Of a DNA stretch of 64,000 bases, positions 9,717 through 18,260 are shown piece after piece. The DNA is from JAITVM01 sp031551135. GTDB taxonomy: Bacteria > Bacillota > Clostridia > Lachnospirales > JAITVM01. The stretch is from positions 70,634 to 134,633 of the forward strand of contig JAVBOA010000002.1 of assembly GCA_031551135.1 (NCBI GenBank), in the 5' to 3' direction. Position numbers and translations under genes: made by a program. The notes below the pieces were generated by a model. The model worked only from the letters and a program-made list of their open reading frames with translations, was not told where the DNA came from and ran no database searches. The first letter of the stretch is position 1. Every line of letters begins with the position of its first letter.

Positions 9717-10091
9717 TTAATCCTCTACCTTAAACATATTTTCCAATTCTTTGATGTCTTCCTTTGTCAGTTTATTTTTGCTGACAAGCGAAGCAACCAT
9801 ATTTTTTACATCGCCGTTGTAGAGTTTATCAATCATTTTTTGCGTACTAAACTCATTGTATTCCTCTAAAGAAATAACAGGCGTGTAATAAAAAACTTCC
9901 TTTTTTTCGATTTTCAAAGCTCCTTTTTTATGCAGCCGCGATACCAGAGTTTTTATTGTCGACGAATCCCAAGCTGTTTTTTTCGAAATTTCATCTTTAA
10001 TTTCAGAAATATTAAGCGCACGCTTTTCATGCCAAAGAATTTTTAATATCTCCAATTCTGCGTCCGAGATTTTATTAATTATATTTTCCAA
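9717..10091 (-). CDS. BlaI/MecI-family repressor
   Basis: 124 residues from a TTG start with GGAGGTGG just upstream. The winged helix occupies about 8-75 (ISDAELEILKILWHE; SSTIKTLVSRLHKKGAL) and the dimerisation helices follow. It is co-transcribed with the M56 sensor, separated by 1 bp. Family members bind TACA...TGTA dyads as dimers and are inactivated by sensor-triggered proteolysis. Two such dyads lie directly upstream, implying autoregulation. Confidence 0.88.
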   Translation of the reverse strand: MENIINKISDAELEILKILWHEKRALNISEIKDEISKKTAWDSSTIKTLVSRLHKKGALKIEKKEVFYYTPVISLEEYNEFSTQKMIDKLYNGDVKNMVASLVSKNKLTKEDIKELENMFKVED

Positions 10092-10106
10092 AATTCCACC
10101 TCCAAT

Positions 10107-10145
10107 TTACAATTGTAACCTCATGTTTTTAGTTTACAACTGTAA
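10107..10145 (-). promoter_or_regulatory. Pair of BlaI-type operators
   Basis: TTACAATTGTAA (10107-10118, a perfect palindrome) and TTACAACTGTAA (10134-10145) lie 27 bp centre to centre, immediately upstream of the repressor start. Both fit the TACA/TGTA pattern of BlaI/MecI sites. Confidence 0.8.
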
Positions 10146-10286
10146 CCCCAATTTGTCAACTGATTTTTTATTTTAAAAAAATAATTCATCTATGGCATTT
10201 ATCAAATGAATAATAAGTCCGATTCTGATTAATTCTTGCTATTTGAATAAATTAAAACACCATGATAACATTGTTTAGTACGATTT

Positions 10287-10399
10287 ATACTACTTTCAAT
10301 ATTAAGGATAGAAAAAAATATTTCATTTCGCGCCAGAAGCATTGCGCGAAACGCTCAGCTGTGAAAAATTTTTTCTACTTAACTAAATGAAAGTAGTAT
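10287..10399. repeat. R1 long copy 2
   Basis: Ends are ATACTACTTTCA and TGAAAGTAGTAT. Both differ from the consensus at the same position (T to C, mirrored A to G), so arm pairing is kept. The inner arms and GCGCGAAACGCT core match the other long copies. Confidence 0.9.
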
Positions 10400-10704
10400 T
10401 AATTGATACGATGTCCTGTGTCATGGATATTGACCAAAATTACAAATTTGCGGCAATATCTATGGGCGCATCAACATTGCAAATTTTTAGGGATGTTATT
10501 ATACCGGGCGCAATGCCGAATTTTTTGGCTGGATGCCGGTATCGAATCAAATCAGCGACAGCTGCGGACTTGCTTTAACGATAAAAAAACCGGACAAAAA
10601 AGAAATCAGTGATTTTTTTGTCCGGTTGGATGTTTCTTCAGGTCTATATGAAATGCAAATGGTTCTTGATGAAAACGGAGTCCATAGTATTGCAAAAGCC
10701 GAAT
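10400..10704 (+). pseudogene. Remnant of an ABC transporter permease between two R1 copies
   Basis: One frame (about 10400-10555) gives ISMGASTLQIFRDVIIPGAM followed by PNFLAG, the EAA loop of SsuC/TauC-type permeases. The frame breaks after about 50 residues. A second frame (about 10570-10704) encodes an unrecognised stretch with DFFVRLDVSSGLYEMQ. There is no RBS and no intact start: the first residues of the open frame come from R1 copy 2 and the last from R1 copy 3. I read this as a decayed nitrate/sulfonate/taurine-type importer fragment. Confidence 0.6.
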
Positions 10705-10705
10705 T

Positions 10706-10818
10706 ATACTATTTTCATTATAAAGGATAGAAAAAAATATTTCATTTCGCGCTTGAAGCATGCGCGAAACGCCCCGCTGTGAAAGATTTTTTTCTAATTA
10801 TCAAAATGAAAATAGTAT
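10706..10818. repeat. R1 long copy 3
   Basis: Consensus ends, same internal orientation as copy 2. With copy 2 it brackets the permease remnant. Confidence 0.9.
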
Positions 10819-10847
10819 TACTAATGCAAAAAGTACTGTAATATTTA

Positions 10848-11753
10848 TTATATGTTATTTTGAAAGCTGTTTATTAGAAATTTTCTGAAAGTTTCCGCCA
10901 AAGGGGTAAGAGGTATATATCTATGTGTGACAATATAAAAATATCGATTTAACATTTCATTTTCAATGTCAAAAGATAAAATTTCTCCCCTTTCAATTTT
11001 ATCCAAAACCGCAATTTTTGAGACAATCCCAATGCCAGCACCATGCTTCACCGCCTGCGCAACACTTTCCGTATTTTGCAGCTGCAAGGAAATTTTTATT
11101 TCATGCGGTTTGATTCCCATGCTGTCTAAAAAAGAGAAGCTCTGTTTTTGTGTGCCGGAGTCGGATTCTCGTATTACAAAAAACGAGCTTTTCAACATTT
11201 CAATTGTCATTTTTCCGTTCAAGGCCCGATATTCCGGTGTATTAGGGGTTATAATTGTCAGCTTATCGGGGCAAAATGCTTCGAAATTGCAATTCGCATT
11301 TAAATTATTATATCCTGTTATACCAATTTCCACTTCCATATTTTCAACCAATTTTGAGACTTTTCCGCTGTCATTGTCAATAATCGAAATTTTTATTTTT
11401 GGATATGCCCTAATAAATTCCGGCAGAATTTTTGGCAGTATATAAGATGATGGCACAGTTGAAGCGGATAAAATAAGATTTCCGCTTAAATTTCCCTTGT
11501 ATTGCGTCACTGCGCCCTCTGCGCATTCCCGTAGCCTTAAAATTTGCAGAGCGTATCTATAGAATATCTCTCCGGCCTCCGAAGCAAAAACGCCCTTTGG
11601 GGTTCTGATAATTAGCTGACAACCCAATTCATCTTCAAGCGAATTAATATGAACACTGATTGTTGATTGAGAAAGAAACATTTCTTCTGCCGCTTTCGTA
11701 AAGCTGCCGTTTTTGATAACACATACAAGTGCCTCAATTTGTTTGAAGTGCAA
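10848..11753 (-). CDS. LysR-family regulator
   Basis: 301 residues from a TTG start. N-terminal winged helix with the LysR signature (FTKAAEEMFLSQSTISVHI, about 18-36) and a C-terminal type-2 periplasmic-binding fold. ASTVPSSYILPKILPEF resembles clostridial LysR proteins linked to sulfur or selenium metabolism and to 2-hydroxyacyl-CoA-dehydratase-like genes. It lies 33 bp downstream of the activase on the same strand and may be co-transcribed. Effector unknown; the selenium or sulfur link is inference. Confidence 0.85.
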   Translation of the reverse strand: MHFKQIEALVCVIKNGSFTKAAEEMFLSQSTISVHINSLEDELGCQLIIRTPKGVFASEAGEIFYRYALQILRLRECAEGAVTQYKGNLSGNLILSASTVPSSYILPKILPEFIRAYPKIKISIIDNDSGKVSKLVENMEVEIGITGYNNLNANCNFEAFCPDKLTIITPNTPEYRALNGKMTIEMLKSSFFVIRESDSGTQKQSFSFLDSMGIKPHEIKISLQLQNTESVAQAVKHGAGIGIVSKIAVLDKIERGEILSFDIENEMLNRYFYIVTHRYIPLTPLAETFRKFLINSFQNNI

Positions 11754-11786
11754 CGGATATCACGTCCTTGTGTTTATTATTATGAG

Positions 11787-12560
11787 TTATGTAACGGGTT
11801 TATCATCAATTGTTTTCGCAATGACAGCCGCACCGATTGCGCCCGCATATCTTCCAAAACTGCAAGATTTTACATCCTGCCCGATTTCTGCGGATAACAG
11901 ACGCAGAATTTCGCCGCTTTGACTCAGTCCGCCTGTCAGATAGCAATTTTCTGCTATTCCGTGACGGCTTGCAAGGCTTTCAACCTTTGATACAACCGAT
12001 TTCAAAATACCAGCCGCAATGTTCTCCCGCGGTTCGCCTTTTCCGATAAACCCGATAATTTCCGATTCCGCAAAAACGGTACACATTGAATTTATTTTAA
12101 CCGCATCGCCTTTTAGAGAAAGCTCGCAAAGTTCTTTTATAGAAAGCCCCAAGCGGTTAGCCATGATTTCGATAAATTTTCCCGTACCTGCAGAACATTT
12201 GTCATTCATCAAAAAATCATTCACCTTGCCGTTTTTTAGGGTTATTATTTTTGTATCCTGACCGCCGATATCTATGATTGTTGCATTATCTTCATAAAGG
12301 TATTGCCCGCCAATTCCATGACAAGTAATCTCGGATACTACTTTATCGGCATACGGCACCGAAATCCTGCCGTAGCCTGTTGCGACTACTTTGTCTCTGG
12401 AAAAGTCTATCCCTAATTTAATCAGTTCGTCCTTTATATTTTCAGAAGTTTCCTTGCAATTCCAGCCGGTCGGAAGAGTGTAGTTATGTAAAATACTTAT
12501 TTCGTCCATTATAACAGCTTTCGAAGCTGTTGACCCAATATCAATTCCAACATAATTCAT
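11787..12560 (-). CDS. 2-hydroxyacyl-CoA dehydratase activase (BcrAD/BadFG, HgdC-like ATPase)
   Basis: ATG at 12560 preceded by AGGTGA; 257 residues, a usual length. Actin-like ATPase motifs GIDIGSTASKAV (N-terminus) and ATIIDIGGQDTK. The two cysteines that hold the subunit-bridging [4Fe-4S] cluster are visible in DKCSAGTG and SMCTVFAESE. It drives ATP-dependent low-potential electron transfer to a 2-hydroxyacyl-CoA dehydratase or double-cubane-cluster protein. Its expected partner immediately upstream is only a stub (12566-12763), so in this locus the activase appears orphaned. Confidence 0.88.
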   Translation of the reverse strand: MNYVGIDIGSTASKAVIMDEISILHNYTLPTGWNCKETSENIKDELIKLGIDFSRDKVVATGYGRISVPYADKVVSEITCHGIGGQYLYEDNATIIDIGGQDTKIITLKNGKVNDFLMNDKCSAGTGKFIEIMANRLGLSIKELCELSLKGDAVKINSMCTVFAESEIIGFIGKGEPRENIAAGILKSVVSKVESLASRHGIAENCYLTGGLSQSGEILRLLSAEIGQDVKSCSFGRYAGAIGAAVIAKTIDDKPVT

Positions 12561-12565
12561 AATTT

Positions 12566-12763
12566 TCACCTATACTGACGAACGTCTAGATTTTCACATC
12601 CGTTCCGCGCGGTTAGGTAGGTTGGGAGGAACGGATGTGAGCTTTGTTTTCGTTCGTCAGTGTATTGTATAAGCTCTAAAAACGCACTAATTCTTGTGTT
12701 GATTTGTTCAGTGTCCGAAGGCGGATAATCCGTTTCTATAGCAAGATATTTTTTGTTCTTCAT
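12566..12763 (-). pseudogene. C-terminal stub of a 2-hydroxyacyl-CoA dehydratase (HgdB/double-cubane) protein
   Basis: An ATG at 12763 with AGGAGG 7 bases upstream opens a 65-codon frame. ETDYPPSDTEQINTRISAFL matches the C-terminal segment of HgdB/YjiM-type subunits, which normally exceed 350 residues. After LELIQYTDERKQ the frame runs through repeat R2a, so the last third is repeat-encoded. The upstream domain is absent from the window. It may be translated from its own RBS but cannot hold the iron-sulfur cluster. Confidence 0.62.
12571..12664. repeat. R2 copy a
   Basis: Nested palindrome: outer ACTGACGAACG/CGTTCGTCAGT (perfect, 11 bp) and inner CACATCCGTTCC/GGAACGGATGTG (perfect, 12 bp) around a GC-rich centre. 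Roughly 80% identical by eye to 46040-46132. Confidence 0.8.
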
Positions 12764-12888
12764 CAAAATCCTCCTCAAATATGCAATACTCTAATGATAT
12801 ATCAAAAAAGATGCTCTTTAAAGTTGTATTGATAATTTGAATAGACAACGGTAAGCCGATTAATATAGGCTATAACAAATTTAAAAAT

Positions 12889-12930
12889 GCGGCCGGTTAA
12901 TCCCAAGAAATCAAGAAAAATCGAGCCGCT
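12889..12930. repeat. R3-like diverged palindrome
   Basis: Terminal GCGGCCGGTT and AATCGAGCCGC with an inner AAATCAAGAAAAA, a word shared with R3 copies. Shorter than the full unit; assignment tentative. Confidence 0.35.
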
Positions 12931-12960
12931 TTCCTATATATTTAGTAATGATAAGAAATA

Positions 12961-14559
12961 TTATTTCAGATTTTCAATCGCCGCTTTTTCGATAGCAAGA
13001 CCGGCAACGTATCTTTCCATAAAAGCATTGAAACCCTTAATATCTTCGGGGTCAGGCTGAATAACAGAAGATTCCATTCCGGCAAAAACTTTTTTATCCA
13101 AATAGTTTTCGAGGGTTTCGTTTTCTTCTTTTTGCAGCATATACGCCGCCAAAAGCGCAATACCCCAAGCGCCGCCTTCTGCCGCAGATTCCATAACCGC
13201 TACAGGAACATTTAACGCTCCTGCCATTAATTTTTGACCGACGGTTTTTGTTTTAAACAAGCCGCCGTGTCCCAAAAGCTGCTTGAGTTTTACGTTTTCC
13301 TTTTCGGTCAAAATATCCATACCGAGTCTTATCGTTCCCATTGTAGAAAATAATAGCGTACGCATAAAATCCGCCAATGAAAAATCGCTGTCCGGAGTTC
13401 TTACAAAAAGCGGACGACCACCGCCGGTTTCGGTTATCGGCTCACCGGAATAATAGTTATAGCTCAATAAACCACCGCCGCCGCTTTCTCCTTCCAAAGC
13501 CTTATTATAAAGCGTCTTGTATAATTCAGTTTTATCAACTTTTACGCCCATAGCTTCAATTGCTTCGCCGAATAATTTCACCCAAGCATCCAAATCAGAT
13601 GTACAGCTGTTGCTATGCACCATAGCGACAGGTTTTCCAGACGGCGTTGTTACCATATCTATTTCGGGATAAACTTTTGATAAATCTTTTTCGAGTACAA
13701 TCATTGCAAAAACAGAAGTTCCGGCAGAAATATTTCCCTTTTGCTCCGCTACAGAATTTGTCGCAACCATTCCCGTTCCTGCGTCTCCTTCCGGCGGACA
13801 AAGCGGCACTCCTGCCTGCAAAATTCCGCTTTTATCCAAAAGTCTTGCGCCTGCTTCAGTTAATTTTCCGGCTTCATCACCTGCATTTAAAACCTTAGGC
13901 AAAATATCTTCCAATTCCCAGTGCAGATTTTTTTCTTCAATCAATGAATTAAATTTTCGAACCATATTTTCATTAAAATTATTTATTGTGCTGTCAATCG
14001 GAAACATTCCGGAAGCCTCGCCAAGACCGATAACATTTTGCCCCGTGAGCTTTAAATGTACATAAGACGATAAAGTTGTCAGTAAAGCTATATCTTTTAT
14101 ATGTTTTTCATCATTCAAAACCGCTTGATAAACATGCGCAATACTCCATCTTTGCGGAATGTTAAATTCTAATTCTTTTGAGAGGATTTCGGCGGATTTT
14201 TCTGTAATCGTATTGCGCCATGTTCTGAACGGTACCAATTGATTCCCGTCTTTATCAAATACCAGATAACCGTGCATCATCGCAGATATACCGATAGCCC
14301 CTATTTTAACTAAATCCGTGCCGTATTTATTTTTCACATCAGCGGAAAGATTCGCATATGCATCCTGCAAACCTTTCCAAACATCTTCAAGGCTGTATGT
14401 CCATATTCCGTCTATTAATTTATTTTCCCAGTCATGCGTGCCGGCTGCCAGCGGTTCATGATTCTGATCAATCAAAACCGCTTTGATACGAGTAGAACCC
14501 AATTCAATACCAAGTATTGTTTTGCCGTCAATAATTCTCTGTATTGCTTCTTTGTCCAT
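12961..14559 (-). CDS. FGGY-family carbohydrate kinase
   Basis: 532 residues, GGAGG upstream of the ATG. Both actin-like ATPase lobes are present: ILGIELGSTRIKAVLIDQ at about 15-32, a mid-protein GDAGTGMVATNSV region with NISAGTSVF, and a C-terminal LGHGGLFKT. It phosphorylates a sugar or ketose in the cytoplasm. Length and motifs fit the xylulokinase/ribulokinase branch, but the sugar cannot be decided from sequence. It is transcribed away from the ABC exporter pair, and a role in the neighbouring glycoside locus is possible. Confidence 0.8.
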   Translation of the reverse strand: MDKEAIQRIIDGKTILGIELGSTRIKAVLIDQNHEPLAAGTHDWENKLIDGIWTYSLEDVWKGLQDAYANLSADVKNKYGTDLVKIGAIGISAMMHGYLVFDKDGNQLVPFRTWRNTITEKSAEILSKELEFNIPQRWSIAHVYQAVLNDEKHIKDIALLTTLSSYVHLKLTGQNVIGLGEASGMFPIDSTINNFNENMVRKFNSLIEEKNLHWELEDILPKVLNAGDEAGKLTEAGARLLDKSGILQAGVPLCPPEGDAGTGMVATNSVAEQKGNISAGTSVFAMIVLEKDLSKVYPEIDMVTTPSGKPVAMVHSNSCTSDLDAWVKLFGEAIEAMGVKVDKTELYKTLYNKALEGESGGGGLLSYNYYSGEPITETGGGRPLFVRTPDSDFSLADFMRTLLFSTMGTIRLGMDILTEKENVKLKQLLGHGGLFKTKTVGQKLMAGALNVPVAVMESAAEGGAWGIALLAAYMLQKEENETLENYLDKKVFAGMESSVIQPDPEDIKGFNAFMERYVAGLAIEKAAIENLK

Positions 14560-14669
14560 ACCAAAACCTCCATTTCAATAAATACATAAAATGCTTCAAA
14601 ATATATCAATATTTTAACATAAAATATAAATTAATTACATCTTCACAAAGGATTTAAAAACGAATAAAT

Positions 14670-16196
14670 TTAATGTTCCGAAATATCTCTTTTCGAAAAA
14701 GATATTAACCCCAAAAAAACCAGAACGGCAGAAATTAGCGTTAGTACAAAAACAGCAAAAATCGAAATATCCTGACCGGGATAAAAATAAGAAAAAGGAG
14801 AAATTTTATAAACATTCGCTCCGATAATTCCTAGTTCCCATAAAAATTCCAAAACCAAAAGAAATCCGTATAAAGTCCAAATAAGATTCTGCACAATCCG
14901 AGGCAAAAATCCATATAACAAAAAAGCCAAAGAGACCATGAAGAGAACCGGCGATATTCTAGAAATCACTGTTAAAAAATCTCCGCTCGTTATGCCGAAC
15001 GCCGCCAAAATTATTCCCGAACAAATAAAAATAATTATTATATGCGACAAAACGTATTTTTTTCGAGAAATTGCACGGGAAAGCAAAATTTCTGTCCGAA
15101 ATTGATTTTCTTCTTCTTTGAGTTTTAAAACGGACATAATCGCATAAGTCACCAAAATCTGTGCCAAAATATAAGACAAAATCGATATAAAAGCGTTTCC
15201 GGCACCGCCTAATTTTTCGGATAATTGAGGAATAAAAGCTGTATTGTCCAGCATTTTATTAATCGACGGCTTTAGCTGCCTAATTATCAAACCCATCATG
15301 GTATATGTTATCAGCCATACGAAAAACATATTTTTCTGCAAAAACCATGCCAATCCCTTTTCCGAAGCAAAAGATTTTTTTGCGGATAATCTGGAATCTG
15401 ATTTAGAAAAAAGACCTGAATTTAAATCTCTTTTATTAAAACTATGAAATGTAAAAAATGTCAGAGCCGCAATTATAAGAATTGCAAAAATAAAAACCAT
15501 AAATTTTTCGTCTGCATAAGGCCGAGCATATGCACAATATCCAAGCGGTGTAAGCAAGAGCAGAAAATCATTTCCGACAGCATTCGCAATCATCTGAATA
15601 GCCATAAAACCTGCCAAAGCTCCAAAAGACAAACCGCGGCTTAACGCTGCGTTATCGGCGATTTGTGCAAATAAAGCGGCAATTGCGGCAAAAGTGAAGT
15701 TGCAAAACGCAACTGCGAATCCGGCAGTAAACGAACCTACAACCGGAAATCCCGAAAAAATAAATCCGAAAGCCATTGAAAAAGCTCCGGCTGTATTTAT
15801 TATTCCCAGTTTTATAAAAACAGCGAGCAAAGGCGCAAGAATTCCAATAGATTTCGAGCGCATAATTTCTAATCTTCCTAAATCTTCATCTTTTCGAGTA
15901 TGCGCGTTCACTAAAACGATATTCAAAATCGAAATGATTATAGCCGCCGAGGTTCTGACGCGCCAAACCGAAGCCGCATCCATAGTATTTTTATCAATCG
16001 CGCCAAGCAATATATTTCCTTGATTTTCGGATATATATTTCAAAAGCTGTTCCTGCGTTTTCAAAACAGCAATATTTGATACGGAAACCGCATACGCAAA
16101 TAAAAACGGAAGCAGAATAATCAAAAAAGTCATAATTTTATTCTGCGAAAAATATAAAATCAAAAGTGATTTTGTTTTAGCGAAATTTTTATTCAT
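14670..16196 (-). CDS. ABC exporter permease, large ABC-2 type (TnrB3-like)
   Basis: The ATG at 16196 overlaps the upstream ATPase gene by 8 bp, the usual arrangement for coupled subunits; 508 residues. About twelve hydrophobic segments in two halves, with a charged central loop (near 245-285), resembling the permeases annotated as polyketide-antibiotic exporters. With the ATPase it probably forms an exporter of lipids, peptides or drugs. Substrate unknown. Confidence 0.75.
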   Translation of the reverse strand: MNKNFAKTKSLLILYFSQNKIMTFLIILLPFLFAYAVSVSNIAVLKTQEQLLKYISENQGNILLGAIDKNTMDAASVWRVRTSAAIIISILNIVLVNAHTRKDEDLGRLEIMRSKSIGILAPLLAVFIKLGIINTAGAFSMAFGFIFSGFPVVGSFTAGFAVAFCNFTFAAIAALFAQIADNAALSRGLSFGALAGFMAIQMIANAVGNDFLLLLTPLGYCAYARPYADEKFMVFIFAILIIAALTFFTFHSFNKRDLNSGLFSKSDSRLSAKKSFASEKGLAWFLQKNMFFVWLITYTMMGLIIRQLKPSINKMLDNTAFIPQLSEKLGGAGNAFISILSYILAQILVTYAIMSVLKLKEEENQFRTEILLSRAISRKKYVLSHIIIIFICSGIILAAFGITSGDFLTVISRISPVLFMVSLAFLLYGFLPRIVQNLIWTLYGFLLVLEFLWELGIIGANVYKISPFSYFYPGQDISIFAVFVLTLISAVLVFLGLISFSKRDISEH

Positions 16197-17076
16197 TTTG
16201 ATCGCCGTCCTTATTATAAAAATGCAGGAAAATATCCTCCAATTCCGGCGGGTTGCAAGATAAATTATGTATACCAAAGTCGGTCAATTTTTTCAAAACA
16301 TTATTTAAATTATTATCATCAACGCTGAAGCTGATTTTATTGCCGTCGATTTTTAAATTGTCCACGCTTTCCAATTTAGTCAGCTTTGAATTACATTCCG
16401 CATTTACAATCATTTGCGAAAAATGCCTTAACTCACTTAAATTTCCTGATTCCACAATTATTCCGTCTTTGATAATTGTCAAGCTGTCACAGATTTTTTC
16501 TACTTCCGAAAGTATATGACTGGACAAAAAAACCGTTTTGCCTTTTGAAGCAAGTTCACGTATGCATTCCTGAAAAACATTTTCCATCAGCGGATCCAAC
16601 CCGGAAGTCGGCTCATCCAAAATATACAATTCAGCATCCAAAAGAAGCGCAGAAATTAAAATAACTTTTTGGCGGTTGCCTTTTGAATATTCTCGATATT
16701 TTTTATTTGGGTCAAATTGAAATCTTTCGATCAATTGCTTTTTTCGGGCTTTATCGAAATTTCCGTTTAGCCCCGACAAAAAATCTATAATTTCTCCGCC
16801 CGAAAGGTTCGGCCAAAGGTCAATATCTCCCGGAACATAAGATAATTTTTTATGAATTTCAAGCGAATTTTCGAAAGCGTCTTTTCCAAAAATATTGACA
16901 AGACCCGAATCCTTTTTTAAAATACCTAAGAGAATTTTTATCGCCGTGGATTTTCCGGCACCGTTCATTCCGATAAAGCCGTGAATTTCCCCTTCTTTTA
17001 CAATCAAGTCAATGCCGCGTAAAGCTCTCGTTTTGCCATATGATTTTTTTAAATCTTTAACTTCGATAATATTCAT
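16189..17076 (-). CDS. ABC exporter ATP-binding protein
   Basis: Start ATG at 17076 with GGGAGTG upstream; 295 residues. Walker A GMNGAGKST near residue 37, signature YSKGNRQKV, Walker B LYILDEPTSGLD and the switch His in LSSHILSEVEK. Typical of DrrA/CcmA-like exporter ATPases, with a C-terminal extension of about 80 residues. Stop codon overlaps the permease start. Confidence 0.88.
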   Translation of the reverse strand: MNIIEVKDLKKSYGKTRALRGIDLIVKEGEIHGFIGMNGAGKSTAIKILLGILKKDSGLVNIFGKDAFENSLEIHKKLSYVPGDIDLWPNLSGGEIIDFLSGLNGNFDKARKKQLIERFQFDPNKKYREYSKGNRQKVILISALLLDAELYILDEPTSGLDPLMENVFQECIRELASKGKTVFLSSHILSEVEKICDSLTIIKDGIIVESGNLSELRHFSQMIVNAECNSKLTKLESVDNLKIDGNKISFSVDDNNLNNVLKKLTDFGIHNLSCNPPELEDIFLHFYNKDGDQNE

Positions 17077-17119
17077 AAATTTCACTCCCTTAATTTCTTC
17101 CAATGCCAGAGTAACAAAT

Positions 17120-18250
17120 TTATTTAAAATTCAACAATTTCCCAATATTATACGCAGTTTTTTCTAAATTTTCAGCACCGTTAGCCAAAGCTTTTTCTAA
17201 ATCGCAAATTCCGTTTACAATACTAAATGCGCAATCGATTCCGCTATCATAAACTTTCTCGTAACCCTCGCCCAAAGAACCGGCAAGCCCTATGACAAAT
17301 GCGCCATTCTCCTTTGCGATTTTTGCCACACCGATAGGCGTTTTGCCAAAAATACTTTGCCCGTCGATTCTGCCTTCTCCGGTAATTACAAAATCAGCAC
17401 CTTGCATTTTTTCATTTAAACCAACACAATCAATAACAATATCAACACCTTTTTGCAGACGTGCATTCAAAAAAGCAATAGAACCTGCTCCGAGACCGCC
17501 TGCCGCTCCTGCCCCCGGAATATTTTCCACATCTATATTCAGGGAATTTTTTATATTCAGTGCAAGATTTTTTAGTCCGCTATCCAATATTTCCACCATT
17601 TCCAGTGTCGCACCTTTTTGCGGCCCGAAAACAGCAGAAGCCCCCTGTTCGCCGGTCAAGGGATTACTAACATCACAGGCTATCAGAAACTCCGTTTCCT
17701 TTATCCTTGGGTCGATTCCGCTTACATCTATTTCAATAATTTTCTGCAAATCTCCGCCGCCGGTTATTTCTTTGGAATTATTTTCGGTTAAAAAACGCAC
17801 CCCCAAAGCTTGAGCCATTCCGACTCCGCCGTCGTTGGTTGCACTTCCGCCGATACCCATAATTATTTTTTTAACGCCCTTATCCAGAGCCTTTAAAATT
17901 AATTCTCCCGTTCCTCTGGTTGTTGTGATAAGCGGATTGCGGTTCTCATGAGGAACAAGCTCCAAACCGGAAGCCGAAGCCATTTCTATCACAGCGGTTT
18001 CAGAGTTCCCCAATATTCCGAAAAAGCCTTCAACCGTTTCTCCAAGAGGTCCGGTCACAATTTCCTTAAAAAGCTTTCCGTTTGATGCATCTACCAAAGC
18101 CTGAACCGTTCCTTCGCCGCCGTCCGCCATCGGAATCAGCATAATATCCGCATTTTTGCAGGCTTTTTTGATACCTCTTTTCGCGGCTTCACACGCCTCT
18201 TTTGCGGTCATGCTTTCTTTAAATGAATCCATCGCAATAACTATCTTCAT
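17120..18250 (-). CDS. glxK: Glycerate kinase
   Basis: ATG at 18250 after AGGAGG; 376 residues, the family length. The N-terminal MKIVIAMDSFKESMTAKEA, MADGGEGTVQAL and the glycine-rich GIGGSATNDGGVGMAQALG are diagnostic of the GlxK/GckA family. It converts D-glycerate plus ATP to phosphoglycerate (2- or 3-phospho product not decided here), feeding lower glycolysis. It lies 10 bp after the oxidoreductase in the LacI operon. This is the best clue that the island handles a glycerate-yielding compound. Confidence 0.92.
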   Translation of the reverse strand: MKIVIAMDSFKESMTAKEACEAAKRGIKKACKNADIMLIPMADGGEGTVQALVDASNGKLFKEIVTGPLGETVEGFFGILGNSETAVIEMASASGLELVPHENRNPLITTTRGTGELILKALDKGVKKIIMGIGGSATNDGGVGMAQALGVRFLTENNSKEITGGGDLQKIIEIDVSGIDPRIKETEFLIACDVSNPLTGEQGASAVFGPQKGATLEMVEILDSGLKNLALNIKNSLNIDVENIPGAGAAGGLGAGSIAFLNARLQKGVDIVIDCVGLNEKMQGADFVITGEGRIDGQSIFGKTPIGVAKIAKENGAFVIGLAGSLGEGYEKVYDSGIDCAFSIVNGICDLEKALANGAENLEKTAYNIGKLLNFK

Positions 18251-18260
18251 CTTATGCCTC

